The notes under the pieces: model-generated
What the model saw: the letters and a program-made list of their open reading frames with translations, nothing else
Told to the model about the DNA's origin: nothing
Databases searched by the model: none
NCBI GenBank assembly: GCA_018257865.1
Contig: JAEUBA010000019.1
Span: forward strand, 62,001-126,000
Source of the DNA: Stereocaulon alpinum
Taxonomy: Eukaryota; Ascomycota; Lecanoromycetes; Lecanorales; Stereocaulaceae
DNA: 64,000 nt
Direction: 5' to 3'
In this document: one piece after another, positions 1-8,670 of the stretch
How the letters are laid out: the number at the start of each line of letters is the position of its first letter
Numbering within the stretch: the stretch's first letter is position 1
Position numbers and translations under genes: made by a program

Positions 1-780
1 TATATAGCGATTTATAAGTCTTAACGGAATTCCTAGTACTAATATTATTATCGGACCCCCTTAAATTAGATAAGACTCCCTAAGTAGATAAGACTCCTTA
101 AGCAGGCACTATTAGCGAAGTATCGACTAGTAAGTACTAATACGCTAGTAGTACTATCGAAGAAGAGATATATAGAAGTATTAAAGAAGAGATATATAGA
201 AGTTAAGGTCGCTTAACTAAGCTACTAAAGGTTCTTATATCTATAAGTAGTAGATACCCCTATAAGTATAAGGATTATACTCCCGACTATATTACTAAGC
301 TAGAAGTAAAGATTATACGGAAGGTTTATTAAAGTAACGTTACTAAGCTAGCTGAAAAAACGGAATTATAACTAATTAATAAGTTTATTAAGAAATACCG
401 CTCCTATATTAAGGAAGATACTATCTAACAGCTAAAGGAAGGTACTAAGGAGAGAGTATAAGCCTAAGCGGAGGTATATAAGAAGGAGCTAAAGGATAGG
501 TCGTTTAATAAGGTTGCTAAGGAATAGGAGGAGAAGTTGATATAAGACTTTCGCAATAAGGTTAGATAAGAGATTAAATAGGATCTTCTTAGCAAGCTCT
601 AGGAGAAGGAGACCTTAGGGGACTAAGGTTTCTAAAAAAGGGGGATAGCTGTTGGGAAGGAATTAGTAGCAGTAGTGCTTATCACTAGGAAATAGCAGTA
701 GCGATCTATAGTAGCGCCTTAGCCGACTTAGCCACCATATTTTAGCAGGCAGCTCCCACCCACTTAGATACATCAATGCT
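1..780. repeat. RIP-degraded repeat or transposon relic
   Basis: This stretch is very rich in A, T and the dinucleotide TA, unlike the rest of the window. One plus-strand frame beginning at 351 runs to about 635 and still reads as a lysine- and glutamate-rich helical protein. It is interrupted by about eleven stops (for example at 369, 426, 459, 465, 600 and 624). All of them are TAA or TAG, as expected if CAA or CAG glutamine codons had suffered C-to-T change. That is the signature of repeat-induced point mutation, which acts on duplicated DNA in ascomycetes. The element was therefore probably multicopy, most likely a transposon, but I cannot name its family. No terminal repeats are visible because the window cuts the left edge. 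Confidence 0.75.
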
Positions 781-1131
781 AGCTATCAGGGCTGCAATAT
801 CATCTCCAATTGCTGTGTGCTAGTAACTACCTTTCACCGGCTATAGTTACCATTCGTCTTGCTCGAAAGCTCACGGAAAGCACTCAAAGCATACCTTGGA
901 TTAGGTCTGCTAAGGCTCTTCTGAAAGATTTTCGAGATACAGTTAGAGCTCCTAAATCATTCTCACTTGAGGCGACTAACCTTTTCTACCTAAAGCTGCC
1001 TCGAATCAAAGCAGATGGGAAAAGTTTGGATGATATGGTCGTTTTCTATTGTGTAAGGTATTCATCCTTCCATCCTAGATGCTCCTCTTGAGCTTCGCCT
1101 GCAGCAGCGTCCCCAGCTATGCACCCAAATA

Positions 1132-1802
1132 CTATCCTTGCTTGGCCTTAATTCTGCTTTCCGCTGCCTCTCCAAACTCTTCATCACCTTCAGAATCCGA
1201 CGGAGAACGCTCTCTCGCAGCCCAATTCACCATCTCTTGCTTGAGTTGCTTGATTTTCCGCGTCTCAATGATGTTCTCCTCCATCAACTGTACCGCCAAG
1301 GTCAACACCCACTTCAAAGACGTCTACTCCTTGAGGTAGTCGAGTCCATTGTCAAGACATCGCATAATGCCGTCCACATGCTTTAATATCCAGGATGGCA
1401 CATAGCCAATGGCCCTCAGCTCTCCGTGATCCTGGAAGACGTCATCGACGTGGCGATGGTTGGCGACGCGGCCCGTTTCTGTCGTTTCAATCTGGTAGAG
1501 TGTGCCGCCTGGGCTCGTTCATCCAGTGAACATACTGCTTTGCAAACGGCATTCTCCCAGAGTATGCTCACCTTGCTCATCGCTTTGGTGAAGATGTGAG
1601 ACCATTGACGTTCATTAGCAGAGACTCCTTGTTGGCAGCGCAGATGACTAAAAAGTGCACCGGCGTTATAGCGTGACGTAGACATCATCAACTGGAGTTT
1701 GATAGTGTTGATTGATTGCCACTTCTGTGTAAGAAGTGTAAGAAAGAAAGGCGGGTTCTCCTCGAGTTTCTCATTCCAAAGGCGAAACATCATAACACTC
1801 AT
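1132..1802 (-). pseudogene. broken gene for an unknown fungal protein
   Basis: Three minus-strand segments read together as one protein. The first starts at the ATG at 1802 and stays open to about 1460. The reading then continues in another frame (VDDVFQDHGELRAIGYVPSW, near 1440-1380) up to a TAG at 1324-1326. It resumes in the same frame as an acidic, glutamine- and lysine-rich tail (LMEENIIETRKIKQLKQEM) ending near 1132. One frameshift and one in-frame TAG disable it. The TAG could be a CAG changed by RIP, and the gene lies just 0.35 kb from the RIP relic. An unrecognised intron could explain the frame change but not the stop. I do not recognise the family. Confidence 0.5.
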
Positions 1803-2015
1803 GGAATATCACGCCATTCACTCTTTTGCTAGTCCTAGCTTGACACTTGCTAAACCATGTTGAGTCTTCTTTTGTACATTACGCTTCGTACAAGGCAGAA
1901 CTGCTAATCCAAGGTATGATGTCCCGATAAGCTGGCGGGTTAACCCATTCCCAGATGGTAGGACCGATATCATATCTACCGCTACACACGGGGATACTTG
2001 CTGGCACCATGAAAA

Positions 2016-3017
2016 CTACCAATATGCGTACGATGTGCTCGTCAACCGCCCCAGCGCTTTCTCGCCTTCGAACTCCTCCAGGAAATTCTTACCACCCAGG
2101 TCATGAATGAACTGCCACCAATAGCAGCCATGTCTCTGGTATCTCCATGCGGTAGTGAACTCCCAGTGATTCGGATACCAGCCGGCGGCTTCCCAGTCGA
2201 TGAAACCCGTTACATGGCCGTCCTCAACAAGGATGTTGTGATGCGCCAAATCCCCATGCGTGAATACAACTCGACGTGGACTTTCGTGCAGCTTGTTGGC
2301 GCATGCCAAAACTGTCTCGTATCCTGATCGGTCACCCCAGTCCTCGTTCCAAACAGCACCAATCAAATTCTTATTAAACTTTTGCAGACTGTCGTGGGGG
2401 CCGATGAGGTGTCGAGGTACCCGCACACTTCTTATCGGTCCGTTGGAAATCGAGCAGATACGGCGAGCGCCCCAAGGATTCGACCATTTGCGCATGCAAT
2501 CGAGATAGGACTTCATTTCCAACACAATTTGCTTCCTTTCCTCGTTCGTCACATCGCCAAACACCTCGCCAAGGTGTCGTCCAGGCAGCCGAGTCATGAG
2601 AATAGAGAACGGTGCGTGTGGCGTCTCCGGATGTTCGCCATAGCATATAACTTTCGGAACCGGAAAGCCAGCATCTCTAGCCACGCGCATAGCTAAGACC
2701 TCCTCAAGTCTGGTGCCATGAGACCGCTTCAACAGCAAGCCAAAAGGCAACGGTACAATTTGGTTGTCGAACGGTACGCCAACGCATGGGCAATAAAAGT
2801 AATAGGAAAATTCGAGGAGCCTTCGATGAACCCAGCCCCAGCAACGGCCGACAAAACGAGAAGTCGGCCTTGAGGTCTTCGGCATCTCTGATGCGAGGGC
2901 GCCAGGCTTTCGTATGGGCCATGTGAAACTCGGAAGGACCACACGCGGCAGCAAGGGTCGCAGAAAGGTTGATAGTGCGCTTGAGTACGTCTGGGCTGTA
3001 ATACCTGGCCTTGGCAT
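2016..3017 (-). CDS. aminoglycoside phosphotransferase (APH)-like kinase
   Basis: The protein has up to 333 residues and a protein-kinase-like APH fold. The catalytic loop is FTHGDLAHHNILVEDG and the metal-binding Asp follows in GFIDWEAAGWYP, near residue 275. Upstream are LPFGLLLKRSHGTRLEEVLAMR and ILMTRLPGRHLGEV, the nucleotide-binding lobe. The carboxyl end, SYAYW, matches the usual end of this large fungal family, so the 3' end is secure. The first 75 residues look unlike the family, and another frame there also looks coding, so one or two introns near the 5' end are likely and the ATG at 3017 is uncertain. Substrates of these fungal proteins are mostly unknown; drug resistance should not be assumed. 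Confidence 0.7.
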   Translation of the reverse strand: MPRPGITAQTYSSALSTFLRPLLPRVVLPSFTWPIRKPGALASEMPKTSRPTSRFVGRCWGWVHRRLLEFSYYFYCPCVGVPFDNQIVPLPFGLLLKRSHGTRLEEVLAMRVARDAGFPVPKVICYGEHPETPHAPFSILMTRLPGRHLGEVFGDVTNEERKQIVLEMKSYLDCMRKWSNPWGARRICSISNGPIRSVRVPRHLIGPHDSLQKFNKNLIGAVWNEDWGDRSGYETVLACANKLHESPRRVVFTHGDLAHHNILVEDGHVTGFIDWEAAGWYPNHWEFTTAWRYQRHGCYWWQFIHDLGGKNFLEEFEGEKALGRLTSTSYAYW

Positions 3018-3887
3018 GGTTTAGGTATCTTCAAAGTTTTGGCAGCGAGCATGGGAAGCTTGTAAGCTGATTTGTTCCTTAAAGAAACCAATGATCTCAC
3101 CAAGTCGAAATACTGAAAGCTCGAAAGTTTCAGAAGAGAGGTATGAGTCTGGAAAAACCACAAATTTTGGTACTAAGACCTAGTGTCACTTTGCCATGTG
3201 ATAATATCCAACTTCCTTTGTCGCACCACCACAAATATCTCTTCGCCACGCCTACCTTACCGAAGAGATTCTGCTACCTTCTACGAGCGTAAATATCAAG
3301 GAAAACATATGCGTTCAACAGCAGTCATGCATTATATGGAAGTGTTACGGGCCCACTAGAGTGTTATGCATAGTTGAGCCAAGGTTTATGAATTCAACAC
3401 ATTGTGAAGATTCGCGGGTCAGATATGCACTATCGAGATGGCATGAAAGGTAAGTACATGAACATAGTAAAACATTCGTCATGAACGTGCCTGATCATCC
3501 TCATCTTCAATCCTGCTACCTTCATCCTCGTTGCCTGCACCTTCCTTTTCATTCTTTGCCAATCGCTTATTGGCTCATTGATCATGTTCCGCGTAATACA
3601 AAGATAAGCTTTCTCTTCCACCACGGCAACATATCGTGTAGGACATTGTAACGATAGCGTCTGTAAACGGATTTCTCCTTGCGGGGCTATAGAAGTAAAT
3701 GAACAACGATTTCTCGACCCTCAACTCCCTCGTAGAAGTGAGCACGTGTAGCGCTCCCCATACTGGCCATCGCAGCTGCATCCAACAAACCCAGCAACGC
3801 CACATCGCATCCATCTCCAAAACCCTAAACATCTCACACCTCTCCAATCGCCGACCCACTTGCAAATTGCACCCTAATCAGGACATC
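3018..3887. other. intergenic, no gene seen
   Basis: This gap lies between the 5' side of the APH-like gene and the 3' end of the glucanase gene. Short open frames on both strands (3430-3865) have no family resemblance and no signal peptide. The true first exon of the APH-like gene may lie between 3018 and about 3160. Confidence 0.5.
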
Positions 3888-5960
3888 TCATCCCCCATCA
3901 CAACGCGCCGCCGGATCCGAACCCGGAGGCCCAGCCCATACGTAGCCGGCATGCATACAGTTCGTAGGAGATAGTTGGCTTAGAGCCGTGATGGTTTTGC
4001 TTACACCACCACCGCCGGCGACGGGAGCAGTGGTGGTTGTACTGGCGCTTGTGGGAGTTGAGGGTTCGGGGATAGGTGTAGCGCTTGTGGTGGAGGAGGT
4101 GGTTGGTTGGGCGTTGGTAGGTTGTTGGGGGATGACGCTTGGTGTTGATGTGAGGGGGGTCACGGGGGTGGGTGAGGCGATAGGTGGAGCACTACCAGCA
4201 GCGGCGGTAGAAGGCCCCTGAACAACGGGTCCAGCAGTGCCTGCACCAGAAGCTGTACCAAGAGAGGGCGTAGCCTGGCACGTAGCTTTCATACCGTCCG
4301 CGAAACTCTTCAGCCCATCCGCTTGTAATGCATCGGGCGGTCCAGGCGGTAAAGTCCCCACATAAGCGTTGAAATTATAGATGCCGCACACGCAATCGCT
4401 TATAATATCTTTCAGGCTGTCGCCGCTCAAAACCGTTTGACCGCCTCGTGTTAGAGAGAAAGATTGTTTCCCCGTCCCCATAGGTACTTGGAAGGAATTG
4501 GCTCCAGCTTTCGCGGTGAAGGATTGGGTGTTGCTGCCTGATGTGACTGTTACTGTTCCAGCGGATTTTAGAAGCGCGACGACGAAGACGGCGTCGGCCA
4601 TTGTTTCGTAGCCATTAGGTTTGCCGATGAAGTAATTTGGACTGGGATTCGGGCTGGCTTGCTGGCATGTATCGGTTGAGTCGCAGGAGGCGGATTTCAG
4701 GTGGGGCCGGTACCAGTAGATTAGTTGGTCGGATTGGATGTAGGGGGTTACTGTTTGGGCGTTGGCTTTGAAGGCGCGGATGTAGGGGATGGCGAGTTGG
4801 AGGAAACCGTTGTGGGGCCTGGGGGGGGGGGGTGTTAGTTTGGGTTTGCGGTTTTGGGGATGATAGGGGGGAGGGGAGACGGACATGTCGTTGGTCCATT
4901 TGCTGTTGCCGTCGTCTATGTGGGGAGATGAGAGGGGTCCGATGTAGTGGCTTTCGCCGTAGTCGTTCCACTGGCTCTGTTAGTCTTGGAATTTTCGAAG
5001 GGAACAGTGGGGTCACATACGGTTATGATTTCGACGAACTGGGAGCCGAGAGTTAAGATCTCCGTCCATCGATCGAACCAAAGCGTGTCTGATGGGAAGA
5101 CCCAGTTCTTACTGTATGAGACCTCAGGGCCATAGTGGGTAGAGAACCAGGGAGAGACCGCTGTAGAGCCACACAATTAGTTCTGGACCTGTAAGACCGC
5201 TGTGTGATAGACTTACGCGCGATATAGGGCTTTGTACCAAGTACATCCTTATAGCTCGTGTCGCCATTATTGACAGTCAATTTGTTGCCATCTGGAGCTT
5301 TGTTATTCCCATTATTGGGCCAAGCCATCCAATTGAGCAGCCCATCAGCATCAGCGAGATTCTTCGGTTGAAAATTAGGTGCAAAGAAAATCCCATTTCT
5401 CGACATCCCAGCAGCCGACGCAATGGCATTGAGATCCAGTCCGTCGCCCTGAAAAGAGGAAACGAAGATCTTGTTGTCCACTTTCAATTGTGCTGGCAGA
5501 CTTCCGTAGTGCTTGATCATGGCACCGATACCGGAGGTATTTGCAATAGTAAACCAATTGAAGTCGAATGAGATAAAGACGTTCATACCATTCTTCGCGG
5601 CTGATTCGTAGGCGTATGTAAGCTGTGTATCGGTGTATGCGTCGACGCCGATATTCAGAGCAAAAGCATCGATACCTGCGGCTTTTGCTTGCTGCATATC
5701 TGGGTCGTAGTCTGAAGAGCTTGTTCGGTCGTCTATAACGCCAATCTGGAGGGAGAGGTGTGTGATTAGCTTGAATGATTTTTGGGAGGAGAGGAGGGCT
5801 GAAAGTCTCGTACCATGAAGTGACAGAACACCATCTTTCCGGTGGATTCTCTCGTACTAAGTCGCCCAGAGCTGTCGTGAGGAGCAGCCGCAGCTGACCA
5901 GGCTGCGGAGAGCCAAGCAATAGCGCACAAACGCGCTACATTCAACATACCAAGTGCCAT
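3888..5960 (-). CDS. secreted GH71 endo-1,3-alpha-glucanase (mutanase)
   Basis: Five exons (5960-5814, 5745-5217, 5160-5021, 4976-4885, 4818-3888) give 612 residues. Such enzymes cut alpha-1,3-glucan of fungal cell walls, in cell separation or wall turnover. A signal peptide (about 1-26, ending AWSAAAA) precedes a GH71 domain (about 45-330) with KMVFCHFMIG, AGIDAFALNIG, FISFDFNWF, PVSPWFSTHYG and WNDYGESHYIGP, all typical of the family. Several of these only appear after splicing, which supports the introns. A Ser/Thr/Pro-rich stretch at about 491-577, probably O-glycosylated, leads to a short cysteine-containing tail. The last intron (4884-4819) starts GTCCGT and contains a run of twelve G on the plus strand (4821-4832). 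No GPI signal is evident. Confidence 0.93.
4821..4832 (+). repeat. 12-nt G homopolymer in an intron
   Basis: Twelve consecutive G on the plus strand form the C-run next to the 3' splice site of the last glucanase intron. It should be length-variable between strains and prone to sequencing error. Confidence 0.9.
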
Positions 5961-7091
5961 TGTGTTGTTGCAGAACGAACTGTCAATGCAACGTATGAAA
6001 AATTCTCCAATATTTGTAATCGAAAAGAACGTAGTCTCCAACAAAAAGCGGATTCAGCCAAAATATCCTAGTCAACTCAACAGATGAACGGAAATGACTG
6101 TAATACTGCTTATTCCAGACACAAAGCGGAAAAGGGAGGATCTAACGAATGGGCGGAGAAAACATTAGAGGAGCACAAACGGCATTCCATGGACGTCTTT
6201 CCTCCTAAATACCAACTAAACTGCATGTTGGAACACCGTACAATCTCAAACCGCTCATTCATCAACGGGCTTCAAAGCCCCAGCCGGGCGCCTGAGACAA
6301 TGGCGCAGCAAGCAGGTAATATCCATCGTCATTACCATCTGCTAATGATGAAACAATTTTGTCAGCTTTTAGCGAGCAGGCGAGGTTTGGGCTTGCCTGC
6401 GCCCCGTGAAGATCATGAATGGTGAAGTTTCATCTGACATTAAGTACGAAGACGACGCCGCAAAGCCTCGAACTAGCCCGGGAGCAGCCGAAGCCTTGCC
6501 CTTTCCGATTTATTCTCCCGTCCTTGTCCAGGCATGGTCAGGGGCATAGGACGGCACGGATGGCTGAACGCCTCATTCCATAATCTTCGTCATCATGATG
6601 TTTCTCTTGAAACTGGAGGAGCATCGTTATGCAGATGGTATTGGATTCTCTGATTGCTAAGGAGCGAAACGTACCTAATGTGGAACAAAGCACTGCTGTC
6701 AGAGCCTTAGAAATCTGATAGCGAGGGATAGCCTGATGGAAACATACCCCTGTAAAAGTAGTGAAATCACTTAATAATAGGTCACGTGCTCAGACATGAC
6801 TAGAAAGAGGAGATAGAAGAACAAGTATGCTTAGGAACATGATATTCCGCAAGCGGCCAGAAAAGCAGTAACGTCTGCGGAGACTCGACTCAGAAAGCAT
6901 GGAAACTGGTTGCCACCATTTATTACAGACTTCGGAGTAAAGAATATGTAGTATGCTAACACAAGTGCTGGGGAATCGCTCTCGGTATAGCGTCGGTCAC
7001 GCTGGACAAATTTCCATCCGCACGCTCGCCATGATCTTGATGCTCCCTTTCTATTCAACCCTTCCCTTTATCTCATACTTCTCCTTCGAGC
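5961..7091. other. intergenic, no gene seen
   Basis: This gap lies between the start of the glucanase gene and the end of the RanBP1 gene. A 113-codon plus-strand frame (6084-6425) has no recognisable domain or signal peptide and I do not call it. The glucanase promoter must lie in the left part. Confidence 0.55.
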
Positions 7092-8176
7092 TTACTCGGC
7101 ACGGCTCTCCGCAGCTGAAGCGGCAGCAGTACCACCAACAGCTTCCTTGGGGAACAGTGCTTCGTTTTCTTGCTGGGCTTTCTCGAAAGCGTCTTTGAAC
7201 AAGCCGGCATCTGGATGTGTATGTGTTAGTAGTCTCCCTCGGAGTAGCAAAGGGGTCATAGTAGCAGGGAGAACACGTACTCTCGCTGTTAGCAAACCGA
7301 ATAGCTAGCGTCTGCGGCTCTGGTTCTCCCTCGCTGACATCCGCAGCCGCGTTCCACACCCAGCTTCGATCGCTGCCCACATTTGGCGATAGCTTCATAT
7401 CAGGTACGACTGCACACGATGCGTGTTAGCTATCTATCCTCACAACTCTGGCGACGCTCTTGACCGTATTCTCGAAACCTTGACGTAGCCAGCCCATGCT
7501 CGTGTGATCCCCAACTCACCATAATGATTCGCACAAACCTTCAACGTCTTATCTCTCCTCATCACCAACCTCGTCTTCCCGTTCTCCTTATGCTTCAACA
7601 ACCTCACGTCACCCGTCCCACGCTCCTTCCACTCCCTACTCTCGCGATCAAATTTGAACAGCTTCGCGCGCATCTTGAATGTCTGCTCCTCCAACTCCTC
7701 ATTCGTCTTCGTCTCCACTTTCTCCGTCAAACGGACCACAGGCTCGAAATGTACCTCAGGGGATTCAGGTGCGTCATCCTACAAGCACACAAATAAAAAT
7801 TAGTCCCACGTGAGCTTCAAATATGCCTGGGCAAGCTGCGAAACGAGAAACTAACCGCGGCCCCCTCGCCCTCCCCATTCTCATGCTCCGCCGCTTTCTC
7901 TTTCTCCACCTCCTTATCCTTCATCGCCTTTGAACTCCCACTCCGATCCTCCTCCTCCCCCTCATCATCCTTCTTCTCCTTCCTAGCCCCACCCCCAAAC
8001 ATGCTAAACACGCTATCCTTGACACCCACAGCAGCTGTACCGGCCGTAGAAGCCGCATTTGAAGCCGCATTGGAAGCCATCTCAGTATATGTAGCTGGCT
8101 GCCCAGATTCTTCAGTCTTGCTAGCGGCGGGTGCCTTTGAGGTGGTCTCGGGCTTTGTTTCTTCGGGCGCTGACAT
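7092..8176 (-). CDS. Ran-binding protein 1 (RanBP1/Yrb1)
   Basis: Four exons (8176-7856, 7778-7520, 7409-7281, 7210-7092) give 275 residues. RanBP1 binds Ran-GTP and helps RanGAP-driven hydrolysis when export complexes are taken apart in the cytoplasm; it also affects spindle assembly. Residues 1-107 are alanine-, lysine- and glutamate-rich and disordered (MFGGGARKEKKDDEGEEEDR). The Ran-binding domain spans about 115-248: EVHFEPVVRLTEKVE, KLFKFDRESREWKERGTGDV, KTRLVMRRDKTLKVCANHYV, SWVWNAAAD and LAIRFANSE. Phases match at all three junctions. The N-terminal acidic region is longer than in yeast Yrb1, which is usual in filamentous fungi. The identity is secure. Confidence 0.95.
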
Positions 8177-8670
8177 TCTGGCGGTAATTTTTCCGTAGAT
8201 GGGGGCTTATTTTGAGGTTTACACTTCGGTACGGGTGTGTTTGAAGCGGAATTTGTGTTGGTGGACGAGTATTGATTTGGAAGTCTAGAGGTTGTTGTAC
8301 AGGCATATATTTTGAATGGGCTATTAGCGCCAAGCTTTTTGCGTCAGGGCAACCGCAGATCGCGCTAGGAAAACCTTCGTTGGGCCGCTTTGGAGCCTTG
8401 GGCATCACGTTCCTAAAAGCTACATCTAACTTGGCCTATGTTCGTGGGTAATATAGATTCATAAGTGAAACGTACAACACGACATATGCCCCGAATCCGA
8501 TCTGGGCCTCCAGCAACACCGGAGCACCCTTGCTACATGTCCCAAGCCTGTCTCAATCAGAGTCAATAACCTGCAAACCCTCCATCTTCCGGCATATCCC
8601 TGATAGAAAGTATACCAACGCCAGCAACGACGAAGACTCCAGACATCATTGCAGCCTTCTTTACATCTCA
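8177..8670. other. intergenic, no gene seen
   Basis: This is 494 bp between the RanBP1 start and the 3' end of the membrane-protein gene on the same strand. It should hold the RanBP1 promoter. I see no other feature. Confidence 0.5.

Noticed and set aside
810..1091. 93-codon frame beside the RIP relic
   Set aside because: No recognisable family, signal peptide or context; could be part of the degraded element.
2016..3017. Reading the APH-like protein as an antibiotic-resistance gene
   Set aside because: Fungal genomes carry many APH-fold proteins with unrelated or unknown substrates; nothing here indicates drug modification.
6084..6425. 113-codon plus-strand frame between glucanase and RanBP1
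   Set aside because: Low-quality composition, no domain and no supporting context.
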